Shown here piece after piece: positions 30,634 through 43,100 of a DNA stretch of 64,000 bases. Each line of letters begins with the position of its first letter. Positions within the stretch are counted from its first letter, which is position 1. The stretch is from Taeniopygia guttata (lineage: Eukaryota; Chordata; Aves; Passeriformes; Estrildidae). The stretch lies in contig NC_133024.1 in the NCBI RefSeq assembly GCF_048771995.1, positions 113,720,501 to 113,784,500 of the forward strand. The letters run 5' to 3'. Under the pieces are notes generated by a model. That model worked only from the letters and a program-made list of their open reading frames with translations, was not told the DNA's origin and ran no database searches. The position numbers were made by a program, and so were the translations under genes.

Positions 30634-31341
30634 TGTTAAAGTAATTGTTATCCAATGAGAACTTTAAATGGAGAAAGAAAGAAGAGGGATAAAGATCCTG
30701 TACCCCCACGAAGATAATTTCAGAGATAGATAATGAGAACCTTTACCTTTAAACAACTCATCTTTAAAACAGTACCCCAGAAGTTACCATAGCCCATAAA
30801 CACAACTATAAGAAAAACTTTAAAAAATGAGAAGGATTTCACAAATACAAATTTCCCTGGGTGGCTGCTATTCATAAAGAGAACCATAAGAAAATTGTAT
30901 TCTTGTAGAGAAGTCTCTATAACGTTAACAAGAGGGACTTCTCTCCCTAAGGAAACTAAAACAAGGCTATTTTAGAAGTAGTAAACTGACTGAAATTTTA
31001 GGTTTTATTTCTTTACATTGTCAGTAAAAAGGAAAAAGTTATAAGAAGAAGGAAAGTATCCTAAAGATTTTATTCTAATTCTTATTACTCTTTCTTTTAG
31101 TTGCTGTTAATAAATTTTTCTTTCTACCCTTGTAAAATTTTAAACCTACTTTACCTTTCTCCTAATCCTGTATCACAGCAAAAATAAGTAAATACATTCT
31201 AGTGAGTACACTAATAATTAACCAACACTGAACCCACCACACCAATTAATACATTAACCAAAAAATCTCAAATTACCAAACCAAAACCATTCCATAAAAT
31301 CAGTATTTCCACCCAATTTCAAACTAAAACTACCACACACA
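30634..31341 (+). mobile_element. Solo LTR fossil, family E
   Basis: Starts TGTTAAAGTAATTG and ends near CTACCACA, with AATAAA at about 31109. ACAGA precedes the start (30629-30633) and recurs just after the end, a likely target-site duplication. The last 165 bases are strikingly poor in G. ERVL-like by recalled pattern; no internal region. Confidence 0.65.
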
Positions 31342-33334
31342 GAAATTCAGACCACACTCTGCAGCCTGAGGTGTTAAAGCTCATGGTACAGGAGAGTTTT
31401 CTACCCTCTGGATGAACAGGAAAAGAGTTTTTTTTCAGGGCATTCCCTTGGATATGGATTGAATTTGGGAGCTTTTTTCAGAGTCAGATAAAAATTAAAC
31501 TTGGTGAATGAGCAGTGAAGGGAGGTTGAAAAAAAGAACTGCATTTGAAAAGGCATTGCAAAATAACATTTAATATTAATAGAAGAATTACATTCATGTA
31601 TGGTATGGGATACACAACCATCACTTAATGCTCTACACTTCAAGTCCTGCTGCTCTTCAGCAGTTTACCTTGGTTGCACTTCCTAATTTTTTCTTTCAGG
31701 AAAATGAAATCCTGTGGAATATTTCCAAGTCTCCCTTTGAGCACTGTGGCCCTGCTGTGTCGGAGCTGAAGTGTCCCAGAGACAAAGCTGAGCTTGGTTA
31801 GACTGAAAAGCAAAATCACAGCAAAGCAAAAGCATTTCCTCTCCTCTGGAGTTCCAGGCAAAAACCTTTCCAGATTCATGGACAGCCAGGTTGTTCTGCT
31901 CAGAGCAGGATTTATCAGTGGATTTATCAGTAGGAGAGAACAACCACAGTTAGTCCCACATGGAAAAGTAATAAATTTATGGAATAAAGGAATCAAATAT
32001 TCCCCTTTGGGCCTGTGGGACTGTGCCCCTCCAGCACTCAGCAGGACTTCTGGTTAAAGCCCTTTCGTCCTTTTTCACATGTTATTTATAATTAGAAAAG
32101 ATCTGCTTGGATACTAAATTTTAATGAACTTTTTATTCTGAAGTGGGAGGAGTCTGCAAGTCCCTTAAATGTCTGATGCCACTGAAAGCAGTTTAATGGC
32201 AAAAAGTTGTCTTCGATTTTTTAACAGATAGAATCATGGAATAACAGAATCATGGAATCCTGGAATGGTTTGGGTGGGAAGGGACCTCAAAGCCCATCCA
32301 GTGCCACCCCTGCCATGGCAGGGACACCTCCCACTGCCCCAGGCTGCTCCAACCTGGCCTTGGGCACTGCCAGGGATCCAGGGGCAGCCCCAGCTGCTCT
32401 GGGAATTCCATCCCAGCCCTGCCCACCCTCACAGACAGGAATTCCTTCCCAACACCCCATCTAACCTCACACTCCTTTATCTGCATTTTAAGGGAAATAT
32501 TCAAGTATGGAAAGCAACCAGAAGGAAACTGGAAGTAAAAGTACCAAACGATCCTGAGTATTCTGATTATCCATAAAAATTATTGAAGGTAGGTAGGAAA
32601 TGAACACCAACATCTTAACAGTGGCCTGCTCCAATATTCAAGTTATGCTTTCAAAGGGTCACTTTTCACCTGTGCTCATTCCAACAGCATTAGAGAACAT
32701 TAATAAATTATATTAATAGAAATAATTCACATTCTTAATGACCACACCTCAGTCCACCACTTTCCTTCACTGTAAAAATGCAAAGGATTTAAATAAGTTT
32801 GGCACAAGCCTGTTGTGGTGTTATCACTGTACAGTGTTCCAGTGTGAGAGTAAAGGATGTTTCATGATTTTAGTTTATAAAGCCAAGATGAAAATCTCAT
32901 CCATCTGTACCTAAATCCCACTGCAGAGAAGCCTCCCTTCTTTGTTATGGGAGTTTGGGAAAAAGAAATCTTCAATTCCCAACCAAAATTTTCCCATGTC
33001 TTTTTTAATTTAGGAAAAGCACTGGGATGATCCCCCTCTACCTCTCTCACCATCCAGGAACAGCCAAATACATTCTTTTGTACAAAAAATGTTCTTACAA
33101 AAACAAACAAAAAAAAGAATATTATTCTCATTTTAGTTAAGCAATTTCTATTTTTACAGCATTATCTTCATTTAGTTGCATTTCAGAAGCTGCAGCCACC
33201 TGAGTCACTGAAAGTTTTTAATTTAAAAAATATTAATTTAAATATTTTAATCAATTAATTAAAATAAAACCCCCTTGAGTTATGCTAATTACAAAGTGTT
33301 CCTGCATAGGTTTGTGTTTTATGCACATTTCTGA
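31342..33334. other. Intergenic stretch downstream of DOP1B
   Basis: Mostly unique sequence with one CR1 fragment (32230-32480). No coding or RNA gene recognised. Confidence 0.5.
32230..32480 (-). mobile_element. CR1 LINE fragment
   Basis: Typical CR1 3' end starting AGAATCATGGAATAACAGAA, with the TGCCATGGCAGGGACACC and GGGATCCAGGGGCAGCC blocks. Confidence 0.8.
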
Positions 33335-33340
33335 TTTATT
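33335..33340 (-). terminator. Candidate DOP1B poly(A) signal AATAAA
   Basis: First AATAAA on the minus strand after the DOP1B stop, giving a 3' UTR of about 0.57 kb. Other sites further left are possible. Confidence 0.45.
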
Positions 33341-33906
33341 AGGAATTGCTAAGCCTGAAGATTCTCTTCTAGCACAGAGCTGAAATTACAGCCAGGGCAA
33401 AACTGCAGCTCTTTGCACAATGCTGAGACTTAGACAATCCATCTGTGAGGAATTTGGGGCATTTCTTTAGAATTTGATCAATTTAGGCCAAATTAGGGGC
33501 TTTCACCTCAGGCAATGACTCACTGCAAACTGATTGTACACTGACATGCAATATTGGATTTTCCTTCAATTCTCCTTCAGGACACAGTTCCAAAAGCACT
33601 TTAAAGTACTGGAGAAGTCCCAGGGCAGCTGCTGCTTCCACCAAGTCCAAAATATTCTTCCCCTATGTACAAAATTTCTTTAATCCTTCCCATGGAAAAC
33701 AAACAAACCACAGGAACTCTGAGAAATTCCCACCAAACTGCCTTTTTATCCCACCACAGCAACTGGAGTTTCCTGCTTTTTACCACCAGCTCCTGAATAA
33801 TTGAAGAGAAATCCCAAAATGTAGCTGGAAATTTTTTGGGGAAAAAAAAGCAATTTCAGCCAAGCTTTCCATGTGTTTGATCCAGCACGAATGTCCCAGG
33901 TGAGGC

Positions 33907-34164
33907 TCAACTTTCCAGATTTTCCAGGAAATCCCATTCCACACTGTCCTCCAGCTGCTGCAGGATCCTGATGCTGTGGCTGCCCAGAGAATCCATGGGG
34001 GCAGCTGCAGAGGGGTGGGAATTTTGGGGGTCACTGGCACGGGCTGTGAATGCCCAGCACAGAGTCTGGAAGAAAGGCAGCAGCTGGGTGATGCTGGACA
34101 CGGAGCGCAGGCTCAGCAGCGGGAATTTGGGATTCCTGGCAGCTCCCTCGGGGTGCTTTGGGTC
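33907..34164 (-). CDS. DOP1B: DOP1B terminal coding exon (residues 1945-2029, stop)
   Basis: Encodes [40 protein letters not shown] to [10 protein letters not shown], with TGA at 33909-33907. The acceptor is TTTTTCTTTCAG. Confidence 0.95.
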   Translation of the reverse strand, partial: DPKHPEGAARNPKFPLLSLRSVSSITQLLPFFQTLCWAFTARASDPQNSHPSAAAPMDSLGSHSIRILQQLEDSVEWDFLENLES

Positions 34165-37100
34165 CTGAAAGAAAAAAAAAGCTGGGATGTTTTCACACTG
34201 CAACACAAAATAACTCATACAAGCATGTGGATGTAAAAGAGGGGCAGAAAATAACCAAAAGAGAAATTTTATTTTCTGACTCCACTATAGATAGAATTTC
34301 AAAAGTGACAGTGGATTGGAGGATGAAATTTCCACCTCTCCAACCACACTGTTCAAACCAAAATCCATCAATTGTCTCCTCTCACAAAGAAGAATGCAAA
34401 ACAATCATTATTTACATGAACAGTGTGAGAAGATTCAGTAGAAATATGTAAACATCAGAAGGCATAGAAAACTTTTAGAAGAACTTTAAAACTCTCCAAA
34501 GGAGCAGGGTGACAGGATGTACTAAAGGTAAAGGTTGGAAAGGACCTTGAGGATCATCCAGCTCATCCATGAGCTCTTCCACTGTCCCAGGGTGCTCCAA
34601 CCTGGCCTGGGACATTCCAGGGATCCAGAGGCCTGTTCCTCTTCCTCACAGGGAATATCTAAAAATCCTTTGAATAACTTAAAAACTGGCATTTAAGGAG
34701 AACAACAGCAGGTCAAGAGTGGCTGGAAGATTGCCATGAAATAATCACATTTCCAGACCAAAGGCCTTGAAACCAAGATTCTTGTCTTTCCTTGCTGAGG
34801 TCATTTATCTGGGGGAACTCAGAAATTCATAAATTTTATTCAAAATTAAAAAAACCAAAACAAAACAAAAAAAACCCCAAAGCATTTGTTGGAAAAGAGG
34901 TGACTTTGCTTTCTTCCAGAATTTATATCATGGAGTGGTTTGGGTTGGGAGGGACATTAAAGATCAGCCACGGGCAGGGACACCTTCATCTACCCCAGGC
35001 TGCTCCAGCCCCAGTGCCCAACCTGGCCTTGGGCACTGCCAGGGATCCAGGGGCAGCCACAGCTTCTTTTCCTCTTCCTCACAGGGAATATCTTAAAATC
35101 CCTTCAATAACTAAAAATCTTGTGTTTGGAAAAGTAAATGAATGGATTAAAATAAAGAAAAAAAAGGAAAAGTTTCTTTACCCCGTATTTCATCTTGAGC
35201 AGATCCATGATCCTCACGATGTGTGGTTGGCATTCCTGGTGGTTTTCCACCAGCTGGGAGGTGACAGGAGATGATTCTGTGTCCACCTCTGGCACAAAGG
35301 CCCATTTGTACCTGGAATAAATGGGTTGATTCCTTAAAAAGATGAAAATCTGTGTTTGGATCATGCGTACTTTAGTGCAGCACTGGTTGTTTCTACAAAA
35401 ATCTGTCATAAACGTTCTTCTTTGCTATTGATGAATTATTACGTGACTAATTAGCCAATATTTAAATACAACCAACTCCAAAACATTTCCCAAATGGAAA
35501 ATAATCTCCACCTATCTCCTCTCCCAGTTTTCCAAATTAAGGAATCCTACAGAGGACGGGGAAATCCTCCTACACCAAGACCAAATTCTTCTCCCAGATC
35601 CCATTTATCACCATATATTCAATATCACCACTCCTAAAAGGAACTGGTGAATGGCAAAAAGAAATCTTGGGGAAAACAGAATTCTTTTAAAGGATGAGGG
35701 AAGAGGGGGAGAAGAAGAGGAACTCACATTTGGAAGAGCTGCATCCTGTCAGGAGGGAAGGAAAGGGCAGTGTCCAGGAATTTGCAGGCTGCCAGGTACA
35801 GGCCCAGCTCCCTGGGCTGGATCTCAGCCCCGCTGCCATCCCCTGAGCCTTTGCCTTTGCTGATTTTGCTGTTGTTCCTGTGTTTAAATTTTAAAAAAGT
35901 CCCATTCATACTCCAATCCACCCAAGGTTTTTCAGTCAGCACAAGAGGAATGCCCACATTTACACAAAAAAAGCTATTTTTATTCTGTAGGAGGCTCTTG
36001 TAGAAGTATTTTTATTTTATTTTTGCTCTGTAGGAGCAAATATATATATAAAATATAATAATCTAAAATACATAATCTGATACAAAAATAATCAAAAATA
36101 CACCAAAATAATCTAAAATACACCGAAATGGCACCATGTTAAAATATTCGACTGCTGACTTAGCAGTTTATTTTTGTACACAACTAATAATTACTACATA
36201 TATTTTTAAGCATACCACCTGCTAAAAAAATTGTAAATTATGATTTAGCAGTAATAGAAAAATAAAAATGCAATAGCAAATTGTCCTGTTGGCTCCTCTC
36301 TATCTCAGAGAATTAATTTATTCATTTTAAAGAAATCTCTCAAACTCTCCTCCCTATCCCAGCGAATTAATTAAATTAATTCATTTTAAAGAAGTCTTTC
36401 AAATGGCAGGTCTTACTTTGCTGGTTCCTCTTCCTCAGTTAAATCTTCCTCCAGCTGTAGAAATGTCTGGATCTTTAAAGAAATAATTATTGAGAAGCTG
36501 AAATGTTCACACAACTCATCCCAACTACAAGTGATGATTTATATTGAAAAAGAACCTTTAAGACGTGCAACAAATTAATAATCCAGGCAAGAGGTTCCAT
36601 TAACAACACCAAAATTAATCCAAAAGGAATTTCCTAATGACAATTTTACTTTTCCCCTCCAAATTATCAGATTAATGTAAAACTGTGGAAACATTTCCAA
36701 GCAGGGAAGAGTAAAAAGGTAAGCGGGGAAAAACCACAGGCTGATTTTTTTCAAATGTAGTTTTTTTGTTCAGATGTTTTTTTCAGATATAATGTTTTGT
36801 TTCAAATGTTCAAAACTTCTTTCTTACCAGTTCTGTCACCATGATTGGCCACAACGAGGTGAGATGCTGAGGGGAAATCCTCAACAAGAGAACTCTGAAG
36901 AAAAGAAACATCTGGGCAGCCACCAGAGAAGTCTGGCCCACACGGAGGTTCTCAGTCAGGCGTTCTGGAGGAGGCATAAAAAAAAGGAAAAATCAAAATA
37001 AAAGCAGCATTTTCTTGAATTTGTGTTGGTTTTGGGAATTAAAGTGTGGAATTATGGAATGGTTTGGGTTGGAAGGGACATTAAAGAATTCCCCAGCTGC

Positions 37101-40100
37101 TCTGGGAATTCCATCCCAGCCCTGCCTATCCTCCCAGGGAACAATTCCCAATTCCCAAAATCCCATCCAGCCCTGTCTCTGTCAGTTTAAGGCCATTCCC
37201 CTTGTGCTGTCACTCCTTGTGGAAGGTCCCTCTCCACCTTGTGGAAGGTGGCAAAACACAATTTTTACTTTCTCATCAGTTTTGGGCTGAGTTCTTTGCA
37301 TTGTATTAACTAAATTGTAATTCAGACAAAACCTGAGTGGGTTTATGGTGCACAAAATGTGATCAAAAGTGGCATTTAAGGAGAACAACAGCAGGTCAAG
37401 AGTGGCTGGAAGATTGCCATGAAATAATCACATTCCCAGACCAAAGGCCTTTGAAACCAAGATTTCTGTCTTTCCTTGCTGAGATCATTTATCTGGTGTA
37501 ACTCAGAGATTCATAAATTTTATTCGAAATTTTAAAAAAACCCAAAGCATTTGTTGGAAAAGAATTTATATCTGGAAGATGGAGTGGTTTGGGTTGGGAG
37601 GGACATTAAAGATCAGCCATGGGCAGGGATATCTTCATCTACCCCAGGCTGCTCCAAGCCCCATCTCAAGCTGGCCTTGGGCACTGCCAGGGATCCAGGG
37701 GCTTCTGTGGGCACAGGGATTTGTGTCCCAGCTGAGGGAAGGACAGGGATGGGGGCTGACCTTGGATCAGGGGCAGGTACAGGTGGTACTGGTCCATCTC
37801 CCCGCTGAAGACAGCGAAGGCCTGGCGCTTCAGCAGCATGGCCTTCTGCTCAGAGCTGGGGTACAGCTTCAGGGCACTGCTCTGCATGGCTGCAACACAC
37901 AGCACAGTCATCCACCACACAAACTGCCTGCCTGTGGGGCTGGGAGCAACCCCTGCCTCCTGACATCTTCCACAAAAAAAAACTCTCCACTGTGAATTCA
38001 TCTTCCGCAATAAAATTTGTCTTGTGCTGTAAGTGTTCCATTATTCTTTTAGAGAGGGTGAAAAAGGGACTAAAGGTGCTAATTTAAGGGGTCATATCCC
38101 ACCCTTGAGGCCAATTTAAGGGGTCCCATCCCACCCCTTCCCCCGGGATTTGTTCTTCCATGCTCCCCTCCAGCCTGAATTAGAGCTCACAGCACAGCAG
38201 TGGAAGGTTTGCAGCACTGCTCATGGCAGACACCTGCAGAGCTTGCCAAAGTCTCCTCCTCAGAAAGGTCACACTTAGACAACTCAAAATTACAGCAAAA
38301 TGTGAATGTTAGAAGCACATTTTATAAAATGTGAAAATTAGAAGCACCTCTGCAGCAAAACCTCCTCTGGTGTGTTCTAGACATGACCAAAATCCAGATT
38401 TAACTCAGCTTTAGCTGGGAATGAAGTTAATAAAATGGTCAATTATACACTGATTTATCCATACTTTATGGATAAATCAGTGTAAAAAAAATGCACCCAA
38501 AACGGCTCAAATGCAAATAGATTTCAAATTAAGGTAGAAATAAATGATTAGCAGCTGATACTTACTCATCAAATCCTTAAACATGGTTTTCTCATGTGTG
38601 AGGAGATGATCAATGATGGATCTCCAGCTGCAGGAGAGAAAGAAGGAATTAGATATCCAAGGAAAGCTGTGGTGTGGATTCACCTCAGAAATTATTTGGG
38701 TCAAATACAGGAAACAGTTTCCAGGCAGGATTTGTGTGCAGACTCTTTGTCTGGAGCAGAGTTAGTGCTGAGACCCATTTTTAACATTATCCCGTTCCAT
38801 AAGAAAGCACTAAATGGAATTTTCTTCCCAATGTTACTCTTCTCCTTTAATGCCTTTCCTGGTAAATTCAGAATACAAGCTTGGAGTGCTGCAATTCCAT
38901 GTCTTACTGAGTGCAGGAAGTGTCCATCTGGAAAAAAGATGGATCCATGTACAATTCCAGCACTTCTTTTTTCCAGGCTCTCTTGGTGTAGGCGTATCCA
39001 CTCAGGGAGCTGAGCAGCTGAGCACCAGCACGGAAACTGGGAATGTTGTAGGCACTGGGGGAGAGGACAGAAATGATCAATATGGGCTTTTTTAAAGTTC
39101 AGAAATAAATTCCAACTCACAAAAGGGTTGGTTTGAACCAAACCTTTAGGAAGGAATTGTTCCCTGGGAGGGTGGGCAGGGCTGGGATGGAATTCCCAGA
39201 GCAGCTGTGGCTGCCCCTGGATCCCTGGCAGTGCCCAAGGCCAGGTTGGAGCTTGGAGCAGCCTGGGACAGTGGGAGGTGTCCCTGCCATGGCAGGGGTG
39301 GCACTGGGTGGGTTTTAAGGTCCCTTCCCACCCAGACCATTCCATGGTTCCATGCCCTGTGTCCCCATTGGATCTCATCCATCTCTCCCACATCTATGGG
39401 AAAACCTAGGAAGGGGATAGGGAGAGATGATGCTTTTCCTGCTTCCTGGAGGATCCTGGGACCTGCCCATGCTCTGCTGCCCCATCCCCATTCCCTGACA
39501 GGCTCAGAACGGGGAGATCTGAGCAAACCCCAAAATCCCAGGTGGGGGAATCAGAGCTCAAACAACAACAGGTTCAGCTCCTGGGGCAAACAGTGCTCAA
39601 AGCCAGCTCAAACTCAATAGGATGGGAACAGAGAATGGAGAAAGAAGGGAAAACAGAAAGATGAGGCAGGGAAAGTGGCAGGAGCAGAGGAGACTGGCCT
39701 GTGGTTGCGCAGGTAGGGGAACACGAAGTAGAGCAGGCGGGAGATGAGGGGCACGGCCTTGTCCTTCTCATCACTGCGGTACACCACGTCCAGCAGGGAG
39801 GCCAGCACCTGCCAGGGCACAGGACAGCTCTTCTCACCACAGCTGGCACTGCTGCCCTGCTCCACACAGCCCTCAGCCTGGCAGTTTGTGCAGTGGAACA
39901 GTCCCGAAAAGATTGGCACTCCTGTTTAATCGATCTGGAAAATCCTCCTCACGGAACTCACAGAATTCACAGGATCACTGGGTTGGAAGAGACCTTCACC
40001 ATCATAAAATCCAACCCAGCCCCAGCACCTCAACTCAGCCCTGGCACCCAGTGCCACATCCAGGCTCTGTTAAACACACCCAGGGATGGGGACTCCACCA

Positions 40101-43100
40101 CCTCCCCGGGCAGCCACTCCAGAACTTTATCACCATTTCTGTAAAAACCTTTTCCCTGATATCCAACCTGTATTTCCCTTGGCTCAGCTCAAGGCTGTGA
40201 GCTCTGGTTGTGTCAGTGCTGCCTGGAGAAAGAGCCCAGCCCCAGCTGGGCACAGGCACCTTTCAGGAGCTGTGGGGAGTGATGAGGTCCTCAGCTTAAA
40301 AACCCCACAGATGAGAGGGCCCCACTGACCTCTGCCAGGAGAGAAAGGGCTTGGACACTGTAGATTGAAGGAGCAGAGGCAGAAACCATTGAAGATGGTG
40401 CCACTGATGTATCTAAAAGAGGCAAAATAATGGAGTTTTCTCTTCAGACAGGTTTAAATGTTGCTGTTTCCTAATCTGCTGCCCAAACAGAACATTTATG
40501 TGCAAATTTGTGTTACACTGAAATATAAAATCATGCAAACCACACATCATCAAACCCCTCATGCTCTTCACTGCCTGCAGCAGCAGGAGTCAGGGAAAGT
40601 CACGTTACCATTTGCATCCTCCACGTTGAATTCATCTGGTAAAATCTGAGGCTGAGCTTTCACTTCCAAGTTCCTGCTCAGCCAGCTGGTCTGTTCCAGG
40701 GAAGAACCAGCAATGGTCCCCACAGCCTCCAGGATCTTCTGGGTCACCTCCTGTAACATAACCAAAGTGGCATCAGATATTTAATTGGTATGTTTAATTC
40801 CCAGAGAAATGAGGAGCTGCAATGAAACCAAATCCCAGCCAGCCAAAGCAAGGCAGAGGCTGCAAAATGACATTTTCTGTCATTTTGCTGGCAAGACTTT
40901 GAAGCAGAAGAGGAGATTGAATTTCTCTGTTGGCACATGAAACCCAAACCACAACCCAAACCCACTCAGGTAAGCAGTGTACAAACTGTGCTGGTGGAAT
41001 AAAGCAGTACAGGAGGAGGATCCTGCTCTGCTCCTTTCTTTACACAGCTGAGCTCAGAGTCATTCCCATTGCCAAGCCCAGCTGGGATCTCCAAGGATTA
41101 ATGAATTTTCCTTGACAGATTGGAGATTTCAATATGCACACACAAAGGATGTGAACTTGTGACATCCCACCAGTGTTACCAGCTCAGTACTGAGAAAAAT
41201 CATAATAGTGCACAGAAAAAAACAGCTTTAAAAAGATTTCTAGCATTTGGGACAAAATTCTGTTTGTCTCTCCTGTTTGAGTCTCTTCTGTTCACCAGGT
41301 CTCAGCCAAAATGGGTGGATGCACATCCAGGTATTCCCAAAAGCACAGGAATTCAGACATAAAGCACTGATCAGGTCATCTCCACTTGTCCTTACATGAA
41401 CAGTGCCAGGTACAGGACCCAAAAGGTGCATTGGAACCCTCTGTACCTGCAGGTCTTTCTGGTCCTTTTTGTTTTCCAGGGTGGGTGTCCTTGTCACAAA
41501 GTCATTCAGGGTGCTGTGGGGAGATCAGAGCACCCTCAGTTAGGAATGGCACAGTGCAAAACCTCAGGGAAACCTCTGCTCTCCCCCACAGTACCTGAGG
41601 AGAAGGAAGTGGCCAGGAGGAGCCAAGTTCAGCTGCACAGACTCTCTGAGGAGCCCTAACAAGGGCTGGAAGTTCTCCTGCAGGGCTGGGACAGGGAGTC
41701 TGCCAAAAAAAATAAAACCAAAGCACACCTGAGTGAAGGTAGAGTTAAGGAAAGAACAAAAATCAAACAAATAAAAGGAACTTGGTGGCCTAAAAGCTTT
41801 AGGATCAGTCCTGCCCTTCCTGAGTGTGTCACAGCCCTGGCACTCTGTGTCTGTGTGTCAACAACCAAGGGACAACACATTTCCTGCAGAGAAGTGTTCT
41901 GGGACATGGAGATCAAAGGAAAGCAAAATGGCAATACTGGCTGTTCCCTCACTGCACTCAAACAGAAAATTCTCTTTCAGGAGGAGTCAGTTACCTCTGA
42001 ATGAAAGCATAACTGAACTGCAGCGCTGGGATGTCCACGAGAGAGGATTTCTGAAAAACAAAAGCAAACCCACACTTACTTGCCATCAGAAGGAAAAAGA
42101 AAATCCAACCTGGCCTTGGGCACTGCCAGGGATCCAGGGGCAGCCCCAGCTGCTCTGGGAATTCCATCCCAGCCCCTGCCCACCCTGCCAGAGAAAGACT
42201 TATTCCCAAAATCTCATTTTAGAACCTTTTGATTATAGTACTTTGTAATAATATAATTTCATACATATTATTAATTATATATATTATCTAATTAATTCTT
42301 TATTATTACCAATTTCTTCTTTACTAAATACATTGTTTTACTCTCATATTTCCTCACACTCATAACCAAATATTATTAATAATAACAACTTATATAGTTA
42401 TCTTATATCATTATATTTCTATACAATTTACAAAAACAAAACTAACCAATATTTTATTCCTCACACAAAACACCATTATATGCTGGTTTTTTCCTTCTTT
42501 TTCTACTTCTGTTTAAGTCAGGATTGAAGGTACTTGAGATGGTATTTAGCATTTAGGATTAGATGTTTATTTTTTCTTATTTATATTACAGTCTCACACT
42601 AGTGAGTTCTGTAGTATATCACTAACAAGGTATAAAATGGTAAACTATCTTTCTCTCCAAGGTTTTTTAAGGTTAAACTGTCCAATTAAGAAATGACACC
42701 TCAATTATTTTCACTTTTAACCCAATACCCAACCACCCGTGCCCACAATGGGAACTTTTTTATCCAATTACACAAAACCACCCAAACCCATGGAGAAGGA
42801 GGTGAAGGAGAAGGAGCAGCCTCCACCCTAAAACCTCCACCTTGCTTTATATCTATTCCTGCATTCTAAACCCTTCAACTCTGAGTTTCCCACCCTGTGA
42901 TATCACACACTTCCATTCAAACTCCACACCTGTAATCTCAGTTTTATTATTGAATTTTGGAAGCTTCTCCACGGCCTCAGGTCAGTGCAGTGTTCTCCTG
43001 GGGGTCAGTGCTGGCAGCACAGAAAGTCCCAAATTCTCAGCAGCCAGAACTCCAACACATCTGTTTGTGTTTGCCCATTGAGCAAAGCCTGCAGTGCCCT

